DNA of 64,000 nucleotides from DATEDA01 sp963789885. Its GTDB lineage: Bacteria; Pseudomonadota; Gammaproteobacteria; Burkholderiales; SG8-39. The notes beneath the pieces are model-generated. The model had not been told where the DNA came from. It searched no databases and worked only from the letters and a program-made list of their open reading frames with translations. The position numbers and the translations under genes are program-made. Positions 28,889-37,411 of the stretch are shown here, one piece after another (the first letter of the stretch is position 1; every line of letters begins with the position of its first letter). The DNA lies in NCBI GenBank assembly GCA_963789885.1, contig CAWBNB010000066.1, positions 5,546 to 69,545 of the forward strand, read 5' to 3'.

Positions 28889-29563
28889 GTGCCCCGTGAC
28901 TCGATGACTGCTCCGACTGCCGCCGACTTCGCGGGTATCCCTCTCTTCGCATCGCTCACGCCGGCGGAGCTGCAGAAAACCACACGGCTCTTCACCGTTC
29001 GCAACTATCCGCAGGACGCGATCGTCGCGGTCGAGGGTGACCGCCTCGACCAGTTCAACATCATCCTCTCCGGCAGGATCCAGTGGTTCTGGAGCGACGA
29101 CGCCGGTCACCAGCTGAAGCTCGGCAGCGAGGGCCGCGGTAGCCACTTTGCGGATGTGACGCTGGGCGGCGAGCCCATCCTGGTGTCGGTGATTGCCGTC
29201 GAGCATCTGCGCGTCGCCTCGATCCCGATGACCGAGCTCAGGCAGCTGCTGCTGCGCCACCCCAAGGTTGCGGTCGCGCTGCTCATGGAGGTGGTGGCGC
29301 GCCTGCGCCGCTCCATCCAGATCACCAGGACGCTATCGATGGAGGAGGTGTACGGACGCGTGGTGAAGCTGCTGCTCGCCCGCGCCGTGGAAACCGATGG
29401 CAGGCTCGTTGTCGAGCGCTTGACCCATGCTGACATCGGCCATCGGGTTGGCGCTTCGCGCGAGATGGTCGGCCGGATACTGCGTGACTTGGCGCGCGGC
29501 GGTTATGTCGAGACCGGCCGGGGACGAATCACGATCCTGCGCAGACCACCGCAGCGCTGGTAG
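28889..29563 (+). CDS. Crp/Fnr-family transcriptional regulator (second copy)
   Basis: The GTG at 28889 has GAAGG upstream; an ATG at 28904 in frame is an alternative. The product is about 220-225 residues. The N-terminal cyclic-nucleotide-binding-like jelly roll is divergent: the phosphate-binding cassette (HFADVTLGGEPILVSVIA) lacks the usual Gly-Glu...Arg-Ala pattern, so it probably does not bind cAMP. The C-terminal helix-turn-helix is clear (THADIGHRVGASREMVGRIL). There are no clustered Cys for an FNR iron-sulfur centre. It may regulate the adjacent solute-binding protein gene (inference). Confidence 0.88.
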   Translation: MPRDSMTAPTAADFAGIPLFASLTPAELQKTTRLFTVRNYPQDAIVAVEGDRLDQFNIILSGRIQWFWSDDAGHQLKLGSEGRGSHFADVTLGGEPILVSVIAVEHLRVASIPMTELRQLLLRHPKVAVALLMEVVARLRRSIQITRTLSMEEVYGRVVKLLLARAVETDGRLVVERLTHADIGHRVGASREMVGRILRDLARGGYVETGRGRITILRRPPQRW

Positions 29564-29687
29564 CCGGCGCTGTCCGACCGGCGCGCCGCCCGGCTTCCCC
29601 GCGGAACTTGTTCCCTTTCGCTGGTTGCATTAGTTCCGTTGCGCTGGGCCGGCGCGGCGCCTAACCTCGCAACGAGGAGGAAGCCGG

Positions 29688-30650
29688 ATGAACACGACGC
29701 CACGAATGCTGCTCGCCATTCTCGGGCTCAGCCTGACACTGTCCGCTACCGCGCAGGACGGGCCGGTACGTATCTTGGTCGGTTTCGCGCCCGGCGCGAG
29801 TGGTGACGCAGTGGTGCGCCTCGTCGCGGAGCGGATGACGACCTCGCTCGGGACGAACGTCCTGGTCGAGAACCGGGCGGGCGCAAGCGGCACGCTCGCG
29901 GCAGAGGCGCTGAAACACGCCGCGCCGGACGGCAGGACGCTTATGTTCGCGCCGATCGCGGTGACGATCTTCGCACCGCTCACGTATGCCAACCTCAGGT
30001 ACGACCCGGTCAAGGACTTCGCCCCGGTCTCGCTCGCAGCCAACTTCCAGTTCGCGCTCGCCGTCGCAGCCGGGACGCCGGCGAAGACATTGAACGAGTA
30101 CATCGCCTGGGCGCGTGCGAATCCGCGGCAGGCGACGATCGGCGTGCCGATCGCCGGCGGTCCGTCTCACTTTCTGGCGCTTATGCTCGCGCGCTCGACC
30201 GGCGTCGATCTCGCGATCGTTCCGTACAAGGGCAGCGCGCCGCTCGTGACCGACCTCATGGGTGGACAGGTGCCGGCAGGCATCCCGCTGGTTTCCGACC
30301 TGGTGAAGCACCAACGGTCCGGGAAGGTGCTCATGCTCGCGACCTTCGGTTCGCAGCGTTCGCCCTCGGCGCCGGATGTCCCTTCGGTCCGGGAGCTCGG
30401 ACTCGCGGCGGCGGAAGGCACGTTCTGGTGGGCGTTCCACGCGCCTGCCGGAACGCCGCGCCCGACAATAGACCGCCTTTCGACCGCGATCGCGTCCGCG
30501 ATCAAGACGCCGGAAGTCACCGAGCGGCTGCGCGCACTCGACCTCGAACCTGTGGGCAGCACGCCGGACGAACTTGCGCGGCGCATGGCCGAGGACGCGG
30601 CGCGGTGGGCGCCGATCGTGAAGGCGTCGGGATTCCGCGCCGACCAGTAG
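29688..30650 (+). CDS. Bug-family (TctC-like) tripartite tricarboxylate transporter substrate-binding protein
   Basis: A 320-residue periplasmic binding protein. The signal peptide is residues 1-22 (LLAILGLSLTLSATAQD). Family features are RILVGFAPGASGDAVVRLVA, ENRAGASGTLAAEAL and the late VPSVRELGL followed by WWAFHAPAGTP. Such proteins bind small carboxylates or amides. No tctA or tctB membrane genes are nearby, as is common for the expanded Bug family in Burkholderiales. GAGGAGG precedes the ATG. Confidence 0.93.
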   Translation: MNTTPRMLLAILGLSLTLSATAQDGPVRILVGFAPGASGDAVVRLVAERMTTSLGTNVLVENRAGASGTLAAEALKHAAPDGRTLMFAPIAVTIFAPLTYANLRYDPVKDFAPVSLAANFQFALAVAAGTPAKTLNEYIAWARANPRQATIGVPIAGGPSHFLALMLARSTGVDLAIVPYKGSAPLVTDLMGGQVPAGIPLVSDLVKHQRSGKVLMLATFGSQRSPSAPDVPSVRELGLAAAEGTFWWAFHAPAGTPRPTIDRLSTAIASAIKTPEVTERLRALDLEPVGSTPDELARRMAEDAARWAPIVKASGFRADQ

Positions 30651-30763
30651 CATCGGCCCTCGCGCAATGGCCGGTTCGTCACCCGCCGGCATCGCCCGTT
30701 AACCCCGCCGGCGCCCCGGCGACGTTTCAGCCCTCGTATCCATCTGATCGAGGGGAGAAAGTC

Positions 30764-31576
30764 ATGAAACGTTCCACTGCCGCGATTGCGGCTTTTGTCC
30801 TGGCGGGCGCGGCCCTGCCCGTCGCCGCACAGCAACTGGTCGACGTCGCGGTAATCAACCGCGCGACCGGCCAGCGCGCGCCCGTTTACCACCACCAAGG
30901 CAGGATGTACGTCGCGGGCACGCCCGGGGAGCGATACGCGGTCTACGTCGCCAACCGCACCGGCGGGCGGGTCATGACGGTAGTCTCGGTCGACGGCATC
31001 AATGCGGTCACGGGGGAAACCGCGAGCCCGGACCAGAACGGCTACGTCCTCGGCGCGCACCAGTCGTTCGAGATCGCCGGCTGGCGGAAGAGCACGAGCG
31101 AGGTCGCGGCCTTTTACTTCACGCAGCTTCCCGACAGCTACGCGGCGCGCACCGACCGCCCGGACAACGTCGGGGTGATCGGCGTCGCGGTGTTCCGCGA
31201 GCATCAGCCGCCGCGGCCCGCCGTCCTGCCGCAGCCGCGGCCGTATGCCCGTTCCGACGCCGCTGCCCGCGAGGCCGAATCGCCCGCTGCCGACGCCACC
31301 GGCGCACCGGCCGCTTCCGCGCCGAGCGAGAGTACCGCGGAGCGGCGCTCGCTGAACCGCCAGGAGAAGATCGGCACCGGCCACGGCGAGCGCGAGCGTT
31401 CCGACGTCGTCTACACGCAATTTCGCCGCGCGACGAACTTCGCGAACGAGACGCTCGCGATCCACTACGACACGCGCGCGAACCTCGTCGCGCGCGGGAT
31501 CATTCCCGGAACCGCGCCGGTGTCGACGCCGAACCCGTTCCCCGGCGGCCGGTTCGTTCCCGACCCGCGGTCGTAG
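30764..31576 (+). CDS. Secreted protein of unknown function
   Basis: A 270-residue protein with AGGGGAG 8 bases before the ATG. The signal peptide is residues 1-22 (AAFVLAGAALPVAAQ). The N-terminal domain (about 25-145) is beta-rich (VDVAVINRATGQRAPVYHHQ; YAVYVANRTGGRVMTVVSVD). A Pro/Ala-rich linker (about 150-195) and a charged C-terminal region (RQEKIGTGHGERERSDVVYT) follow. Many Gly and Tyr and no Cys. I do not recognise a named family. It converges on queG with only 4 bases between. Confidence 0.75.
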   Translation: MKRSTAAIAAFVLAGAALPVAAQQLVDVAVINRATGQRAPVYHHQGRMYVAGTPGERYAVYVANRTGGRVMTVVSVDGINAVTGETASPDQNGYVLGAHQSFEIAGWRKSTSEVAAFYFTQLPDSYAARTDRPDNVGVIGVAVFREHQPPRPAVLPQPRPYARSDAAAREAESPAADATGAPAASAPSESTAERRSLNRQEKIGTGHGERERSDVVYTQFRRATNFANETLAIHYDTRANLVARGIIPGTAPVSTPNPFPGGRFVPDPRS

Positions 31577-31580
31577 CGAC

Positions 31581-32645
31581 TCAGGCGCCGTGCTGCGCGA
31601 GCGCCCAGGCGACGTGCTCCCGCACCAGCGCCGACGGATCGTCGGCGCGCGCGCGCAGCGCCGCAACGACGGCGGGGGCCGTGGGCGCGTTGCCCAGCCC
31701 GACCGCGAGGTTCCGCGACCAGCGCTCGTAACCGATGCGGTGGATCGCGCTGCCGGCGAGGCGCGCGTGGAACGTCGCTTCGGACCACTCGAAGAGCTCG
31801 ACGAGACTCGCGGCGTCCAGTCCATGCCGCACCGCGAAGTCCGGCTCGGAACTCGTCTGCGCGTACTTGTTCCACGGACACACGAGCTGGCAGTCGTCGC
31901 AGCCGTAGACGCGGTTCCCGACGAGCGGCCGGAGGTCCTCCGGGATCGCGCCCTTCAGCTCGATCGTCAGATACGAGATGCACCGCCGCGCGTCGAGTTG
32001 ATACGGCGCGACGATCGCGCCGGTCGGGCATGCCTCGATGCAGCGGGTGCAGCTACCGCAATGCTCCGTGACCGGGCGGTCCACCGGTAGCGCGAGGTCG
32101 GTGTAGATCTCGCCGAGGAAGAAGAACGACCCGGCCTCGCGCGTGAGCGCGAGGGTGTGCTTCCCGCGCCAGCCGAGCCCCGCGCGCGCCGCGAGCTCGA
32201 CCTCCATCACCGGCGCTGAGTCGGTGAACACGCGATAGCCGAACGCGCCGACCTCCGCTTCGATCCGCTCGGCGAGCCGCTGCAGGCGCGTTCGCAGGAC
32301 CTTGTGATAGTCGCGCCCAAGCGCGTAGCGCGACACGTACGCCTTCGCGCGATCCGCGAGCGTCGCCTCGGCGTCGGCCGCCGCGGGTCGGTAGTCCATG
32401 CGCGCGCTGATCACGCGCAGGGTCCCCGGGACGAGCGCTCGCGGTCGCGCGCGTTTGGCGCCGTGGCGCGCCATATAATCCATTTCGCCATGGAAGCCGC
32501 GCGCAAGCCACTCGGCGAGGCGCGCCTCGGCCGCGCCGAGATCTGCATCCGCGATCCCGACCCGCTGGAAGCCGAGCTCCACGCCCCACGACTTGATCGC
32601 CGCGGCGAGCGGTGCGAGATCGGTGCGCGCGGACGCTTCAGTCAT
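31581..32645 (-). CDS. queG: Epoxyqueuosine reductase QueG
   Basis: The 354-residue product has the N-terminal cobalamin-binding region (GFHGEMDYMARH, FTDSAPVMEVELAARAGLG). Two [4Fe-4S] motifs follow: CGSCTRCIEACPTGA (about residues 190-204) and CDDCQLVCPWN. The C-terminus is HEAT-like (ALRARADDPSALVREHVAWA). It performs the last step of queuosine synthesis on tRNA. It diverges from tsaE with 8 bases between the starts, so the two promoters must lie inside the opposing genes. Confidence 0.96.
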   Translation of the reverse strand: MTEASARTDLAPLAAAIKSWGVELGFQRVGIADADLGAAEARLAEWLARGFHGEMDYMARHGAKRARPRALVPGTLRVISARMDYRPAAADAEATLADRAKAYVSRYALGRDYHKVLRTRLQRLAERIEAEVGAFGYRVFTDSAPVMEVELAARAGLGWRGKHTLALTREAGSFFFLGEIYTDLALPVDRPVTEHCGSCTRCIEACPTGAIVAPYQLDARRCISYLTIELKGAIPEDLRPLVGNRVYGCDDCQLVCPWNKYAQTSSEPDFAVRHGLDAASLVELFEWSEATFHARLAGSAIHRIGYERWSRNLAVGLGNAPTAPAVVAALRARADDPSALVREHVAWALAQHGA

Positions 32646-32653
32646 CGCCGGCC

Positions 32654-33136
32654 ATGTTAGCGCCGCTCCACGTGCACCTCCCGGACGAGCGGGGGACGCG
32701 GCGCTTCGGCCAGCGACTGGCGGCCGTCCTGCAGCCCGGCATGTCGGTGCACCTCTGCGGCGACCTGGGAAGCGGCAAGACGACCCTCGCGCGCGGCGTG
32801 CTCCGGGGGCTCGGGTTTGCGGGCAAAGTGAAGAGTCCGACCTACACCCTGGTTGAACCTTATATCGATTCTAGGTTAACCTTGTACCACTTTGATTTTT
32901 TTAGATTCCGAGAGCCTGGCGAATGGCGCGATGCGGGCTTCAGGGAATGCTTCAACGAGCGTTCGATCTGCCTTGTGGAATGGCCAGAGAAGGCCGCCGG
33001 CCTGCTGCCGGCGCCGGATCTGCGGATCCGTCTCGCCGCGCCCCCGGCGGGCGGCCGCGACCTGGCGCTGGAGGCGGAGACCGAGACCGGGCGCGCGTGC
33101 CTGACCGAGCTCGCGCACGCGCTTTCCGGGCGCTGA
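32654..33136 (+). CDS. tsaE: tRNA threonylcarbamoyladenosine biosynthesis ATPase TsaE
   Basis: A 160-residue ATPase that supports TsaB-TsaD in t6A tRNA modification. Walker A is GDLGSGKTTLARG, followed by VKSPTYTLVEPY, the Asp/Arg-rich HFDFFRF and a Walker-B-like ICLVEWPEKA. The ATG at 32654 is chosen because earlier in-frame starts lie inside the queG coding region. Codons between about 32855 and 32905 are strikingly A+T-rich (TTA, ATA, TCT, TTT) compared with neighbours. The last 40 bases overlap the amiC start. Confidence 0.94.
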   Translation: MLAPLHVHLPDERGTRRFGQRLAAVLQPGMSVHLCGDLGSGKTTLARGVLRGLGFAGKVKSPTYTLVEPYIDSRLTLYHFDFFRFREPGEWRDAGFRECFNERSICLVEWPEKAAGLLPAPDLRIRLAAPPAGGRDLALEAETETGRACLTELAHALSGR

Positions 33137-34380
33137 TCGCGTTCTCGCTCGCCCTCCTCGCGTCGGCGGCAGCCGGTGCGGACGAGCGGATCCGCAATCT
33201 CCGCGTATGGCCGTCGCAGGACTACACGCGCATCACGATCGAGACCGGTGCGGAGGTCCGCTACGAGCTGACCGCGCTCAAGAATCCCGAGCGGCTGGTG
33301 CTCGACCTCGAGAACGTCGATTTCCTGAGCATCGTCGACCAGTCCGCGAAGAAGGTAAGCGCGGACGATCCCTACGTTACAGCGTTGCGCGCCGGCCGGT
33401 TCAAGCCGGGGGCGGTGCGCCTCGTCGTCGACCTGAAGGGCGAGGCGAAGCCGCAGGTCTTTACGCTGAAGCCGATCGGCGAGTATGGGCACCGGCTGGT
33501 GATCGACGTCTACCCGGTCGTCCCGCCCGATCCGCTGATGGCCCTCCTGCAGCGCAAGGAGACGGCCGAGCCGCCGGCCGCCGCCGAGCCGCGGAAGCCG
33601 CCGCCGGCCGGCCCGAAGGCGCCCGCGCCGCGCATGCTGACCGTCGTCGTCGACGCCGGCCACGGCGGCGAGGATCCCGGCGCGCGCGGTCGCCGCGGCA
33701 CGCACGAGAAGCACGTGACGCTTGCGATCGCGCGCCGGCTGAAGGCCCTCATCGACGCCGAGCCGGGCATGCGCGCCGTCCTCACCCGCGACGGCGACTA
33801 CTTCATCCCGCTCGCCGCGCGCGCCGACAAGGCACGCCGCGTGAAGGCGGACCTGTTCGTGTCGATCCACGCGGACGCGTTCATGCTGCCGCACGCGCGC
33901 GGGTCCTCGGTGTTCGCGCTCTCCGAGCGCGGCGCGACCAGCACGACCGCGCGCTGGCTCGCGAAGCGCGAGAACGAAGCCGATCTGATCGGCGGCGTGA
34001 ACCTCGACGTCAAGGACCGGTATCTCGCCGAGACGCTGCTCGACCTGTCGCAGACCGCGACCATCAACGACAGCCTGAAGATCGGCCGCGCGGTCCTCGC
34101 CGAGCTCGGCGAGGTCAACACCCTGCACAAGGCGTACGTCGAGCAGGCCGGGTTCGCGGTGCTGAAGTCGCCGGACGTCCCCTCGATCCTGGTCGAAACG
34201 GCGTTCATCAGCAACCCGGAGGAGGAGAAGCGGCTCGGCGATGCGGCCTACCAGGAGCGACTCGCGCGCGCGGTGCTCGCCGGGATCAAGAGCTACTTCG
34301 CGAAGAGTGCGCCAGCCCGCACGATCGCCGCGAACGACGCGCCGGGGAATGCCGCTGCCTGGTCGCAGCGGCGGAACTGA
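33097..34380 (+). CDS. amiC: N-acetylmuramoyl-L-alanine amidase AmiC (AMIN + Amidase_3)
   Basis: The GTG at 33097 gives a 427-residue protein with a proper signal peptide (RALIAFSLALLASAAAGA). An N-terminal AMIN domain (about residues 30-135, IRNLRVWPSQDYTRITIET) directs it to the septum. A Pro/Ala linker follows. The zinc amidase has ligands in VVDAGHGGEDPGA, THEKHV and SIHADAF, with the catalytic Glu in SILVETAFISN. It cleaves septal peptidoglycan during division. It overlaps tsaE by 40 bases, so translation is probably coupled. Confidence 0.94.
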   Translation: MPDRARARAFRALIAFSLALLASAAAGADERIRNLRVWPSQDYTRITIETGAEVRYELTALKNPERLVLDLENVDFLSIVDQSAKKVSADDPYVTALRAGRFKPGAVRLVVDLKGEAKPQVFTLKPIGEYGHRLVIDVYPVVPPDPLMALLQRKETAEPPAAAEPRKPPPAGPKAPAPRMLTVVVDAGHGGEDPGARGRRGTHEKHVTLAIARRLKALIDAEPGMRAVLTRDGDYFIPLAARADKARRVKADLFVSIHADAFMLPHARGSSVFALSERGATSTTARWLAKRENEADLIGGVNLDVKDRYLAETLLDLSQTATINDSLKIGRAVLAELGEVNTLHKAYVEQAGFAVLKSPDVPSILVETAFISNPEEEKRLGDAAYQERLARAVLAGIKSYFAKSAPARTIAANDAPGNAAAWSQRRN

Positions 34381-34448
34381 CGCCTGCGCCGCGACGTGCG
34401 CCGCTCTGGGCGCGGCGCCGCAGGGCGCGGCCTGTGCCGACGGCCGGG

Positions 34449-35090
34449 TCAAGCCCGACGCGCCCGCGCGCGCAGGTACTCGACCGCGATCGGCGCGAGC
34501 GACAGCGCGATGATCCCGAAGATGACGATCGTCAGGTTGTTCCGCACCACCGGCAGGTTTCCGAAGAAGTAGCCGGCACCGACGAGCGACACGACCCAGA
34601 GGATCGCCCCGCCGACGCTGAAGGCGAGGAATTTCGCGTAGCTCATCTTCCCGATCCCGGCGACGAACGGCGCGAAGGTGCGCACCAGCGGGACGAAGCG
34701 CGCGATGACGACGGTTTTCCCGCCGTGGCGTTCGTAGAAGGCGTGCGTCCGGTCGAGCGCGGCGCGGTTGAAGAGGCGCGAGCCCTCCCAGCGGAACACC
34801 CGCGGCCCGAGGTAGCGGCCGATCCAGTAATTCACGTTGTCGCCGCAGAGCGCGGCGCCGATGAGCGTCGCCGCAAGCAGGCGCGCGTCCATCCCGGCGG
34901 TGGCCCACAGCGTCCCCGCGACGAACAGCAGCGAATCGCCCGGCAGGAACGGCGTGACGACGAGCCCCGTCTCGCAGAACACGATCACGAACAGGAGCAG
35001 ATAGATCCACGGCCCGTACTGCTGCAGCAGCGCGGCGAGGTGCCGGTCGAGGTGGACCAGGAGGTCCCAGAAGAACGCGATGAGCTCCAT
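34449..35090 (-). CDS. DedA-family membrane protein
   Basis: A 213-residue inner-membrane protein with GGGGAG 5 bases before the ATG at 35090. The DedA/SNARE-associated pattern is clear: FCETGLVVTPFLPGDSLLF (with the key Glu and Pro-Gly-Asp), GDNVNYWIGRYLG, FYERHGGKTVVIARFVPLVR. There are about 4-5 membrane segments. DedA proteins help recycle lipid carriers and maintain membrane potential. It is divergent from ybaK. Confidence 0.92.
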   Translation of the reverse strand: MELIAFFWDLLVHLDRHLAALLQQYGPWIYLLLFVIVFCETGLVVTPFLPGDSLLFVAGTLWATAGMDARLLAATLIGAALCGDNVNYWIGRYLGPRVFRWEGSRLFNRAALDRTHAFYERHGGKTVVIARFVPLVRTFAPFVAGIGKMSYAKFLAFSVGGAILWVVSLVGAGYFFGNLPVVRNNLTIVIFGIIALSLAPIAVEYLRARARRA

Positions 35091-35165
35091 CAGTCTCCCC
35101 AGTTGTCTCCCATTGTATCGGCGGGTTCTATAATCGCCGCTGACCGTCGTCCCCGCCGCCATATC

Positions 35166-35657
35166 GTGTCCGAAGGAACCCTCTCGAATCATCCCGCCGT
35201 GGATCGCGTGCGCGCGGCGCTCGCTGCCGCGGGCATCGCGACGCGCATCGTCGAGCTGTCCGCCGCCGCGCGCACGGCGCGCGCCGCGGCCGAGCAGATC
35301 GGCTGCGAGGTAGCGCAGATCGCGAACTCGCTCGTTTTCCGCTGCGCCCCGAGCGGCGCGCCGCTGCTCGTCATGGCGAGCGGCGCGAGGCGCGTCGATG
35401 TCGCCCGCGTCGGTGCCGTCGTCGGCGAGACGATCGGCAAGGCCGACGCCGACTTCGTGCGCACGGCGACCGGGTTCGTGATCGGCGGCGTGGCGCCGGT
35501 GGGTCACGTCGCGCCGGTCCGCACGCTCGTCGACCGCACCCTGCTCGGCTTCGCGGAGGTCTGGGCCGCCGCCGGGCATCCCCACACGGTCTTCCGCCTC
35601 ACGCCGGATGAGCTCGTCCGGATCACCGGCGGCGCGGTCGAAGACGTGGTCGAGTAG
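35166..35657 (+). CDS. YbaK/EbsC-family aminoacyl-tRNA deacylase
   Basis: A 163-residue protein from a GTG start. The family core is visible: AAEQIGCEVAQIANSLVFRC, PLLVMASGARRVD, and TGFVIGGVAPVGH (the conserved Gly-Gly-x-x-Pro-x-Gly-His). These trans-editing enzymes hydrolyse mischarged tRNAs such as Cys-tRNA-Pro. A TATAAT at 35129-35134 lies 31 bases before the start. mutL follows after 2 bases, so the two are probably co-transcribed. Confidence 0.9.
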   Translation: MSEGTLSNHPAVDRVRAALAAAGIATRIVELSAAARTARAAAEQIGCEVAQIANSLVFRCAPSGAPLLVMASGARRVDVARVGAVVGETIGKADADFVRTATGFVIGGVAPVGHVAPVRTLVDRTLLGFAEVWAAAGHPHTVFRLTPDELVRITGGAVEDVVE

Positions 35658-35659
35658 CG

Positions 35660-37411
35660 ATGGCGATCCGGCTTCTGCCCGACACGCTCGTCAGCCAGAT
35701 CGCCGCGGGCGAGGTGGTCGAGCGGCCCGCTTCGGTAGTGAAGGAGCTGCTCGAAAACAGCCTCGACGCCGGTGCCCAGGCGGTCACCGTCGCCCTCGAG
35801 CAGGGCGGCGCCAAGCGCATCCGGGTGACCGACGACGGCAGCGGCGTCGCGCCGGACGAGCTCCCGCTCGCGCTCGCACGGCATGCCACGAGCAAGATCG
35901 CGACGCTCGCCGACCTCGAGCGCGTCGCGACGCTCGGGTTCCGCGGCGAGGCGCTGGCGAGCATCGCTTCGGTGGCGCGTGTGGCCGTCACCTCGCGCAC
36001 CACGGGCACGGCGCACGCCTGGCGTCTCGCCGCCGAGGGCGGACCGCCGGCCGCGGTCGAGCCGGCGTCGCACCCGCTCGGGACGACGGTCGAGGTGACG
36101 GATCTCTACTTCAACACCCCCGCACGCCGGAAGTTCCTGAAGTCCGAGCCCACGGAACTCGCGCACTGCGCCGACGCGTTCGACCGGGTCGCCCTCGCCC
36201 GCCCGGACATCGCGCTCACGCTGCGCCACGGCGACCGGGTGACCCGGCACTACCCCGCGGCGGCGCCGGCGGCCAGGGTCGGCGCCGTTCTCGGCGATGA
36301 CTTCCGCGGCGCCGCGCGCGCACTGCATGCGGAAGCCCCCGGCCTGCGCGTGAGCGGCTACCTCGGCGCGCCCGACCAGGCACGCGGCGGCCGCGATGCG
36401 CAGTACGTCTTCGTCAACGGCCGGTTCGTGCGCGACCGCCTGCTCGGACACGCACTGCGCGAGGCGTACGCCGACGTGCTCCATGGCGATCGCCACGCCG
36501 CCTACCTGGTGTTCATCGACATCGACCCGGGTGCGGTCGACGTCAACGTGCATCCGGCGAAGATCGAGGTCCGCTTCCGCGATGCGCGGGCGGTGCATCA
36601 GTTCGTGTTCCACGCGGCCTCGCGCGCGCTCGCGGGCGCGGCCGGGGAGACGCCGGTGCCGATGGCGGCTGCCGCGCTCGCCGGCGACCGGCTGGTCCCG
36701 CGCCCGCAAGGGTTCCAGTCATCGCTCGGCGTGGCACAGCCGGTCGCCGCGTACAGCGCGATGCTCGAGGGGGCACGCGCGGCTGCACCCGCCGCAGCGC
36801 TCGCCGAAGCCCCACCGGCCGAAGCCGAGCAGCCGCTCGGTTTCGCCATCGCGCAGCTGCACGGCGTCTACATCCTCGCGCAGAACCGCGCCGGGCTGGT
36901 GCTGGTCGACATGCACGCCGCGCACGAGCGGATCCTGTACGAGGAGCTCAAGACGGCGCTCGACGCCGCGGCGGTCGGCGCGCAGCAGCTCCTGATCCCG
37001 GTGACCTTCCACGCCGACGCGGCGGACGTCGCGACGGTCGAGGAGCACGGCGAGGCGCTCGCGTCCCTCGGGTTCGAGATGGCCGCCCTGTCGCCGACCG
37101 CGATCGTCGTACGCGGGGTCCCGGGCGCGCTCGCGGGCGGCGACATCCCGGCGCTCGCGCGGGCGCTGCTCGCGGATCTCCGCGAGTACGGCGCGAGCCG
37201 CGTGCTCACCGGGCGCCGCGACGAGCTGCTGGCGACGATGGCGTGCCACGGCGCCGTGCGCGCGCACCGCGCCCTCACCGTGCCGGAAATGAACGCGCTC
37301 CTGCGCCGCATGGAGGAGACCGAGCGCTCCGGCCAGTGCAACCACGGGCGCCCGACCTGGTACCAGCTCTCGCTCGCCGACCTCGACAAACTGTTCCTCC
37401 GCGGGCGGTGA
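35660..37411 (+). CDS. mutL: DNA mismatch repair protein MutL
   Basis: A 583-residue protein. The N-terminal GHKL ATPase has QIAAGEVVERPASVVKELLE, DDGSGV and GFRGEALASI. The C-terminal dimerisation domain carries DMHAAHERILYEE (about residue 415), which fits the endonuclease motif of MutL proteins in species without MutH. CNHGRP near the end fits the same class. The protein therefore probably nicks DNA itself. It overlaps the miaA start (GTGA), giving the common mutL-miaA order. Confidence 0.96.
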   Translation: MAIRLLPDTLVSQIAAGEVVERPASVVKELLENSLDAGAQAVTVALEQGGAKRIRVTDDGSGVAPDELPLALARHATSKIATLADLERVATLGFRGEALASIASVARVAVTSRTTGTAHAWRLAAEGGPPAAVEPASHPLGTTVEVTDLYFNTPARRKFLKSEPTELAHCADAFDRVALARPDIALTLRHGDRVTRHYPAAAPAARVGAVLGDDFRGAARALHAEAPGLRVSGYLGAPDQARGGRDAQYVFVNGRFVRDRLLGHALREAYADVLHGDRHAAYLVFIDIDPGAVDVNVHPAKIEVRFRDARAVHQFVFHAASRALAGAAGETPVPMAAAALAGDRLVPRPQGFQSSLGVAQPVAAYSAMLEGARAAAPAAALAEAPPAEAEQPLGFAIAQLHGVYILAQNRAGLVLVDMHAAHERILYEELKTALDAAAVGAQQLLIPVTFHADAADVATVEEHGEALASLGFEMAALSPTAIVVRGVPGALAGGDIPALARALLADLREYGASRVLTGRRDELLATMACHGAVRAHRALTVPEMNALLRRMEETERSGQCNHGRPTWYQLSLADLDKLFLRGR

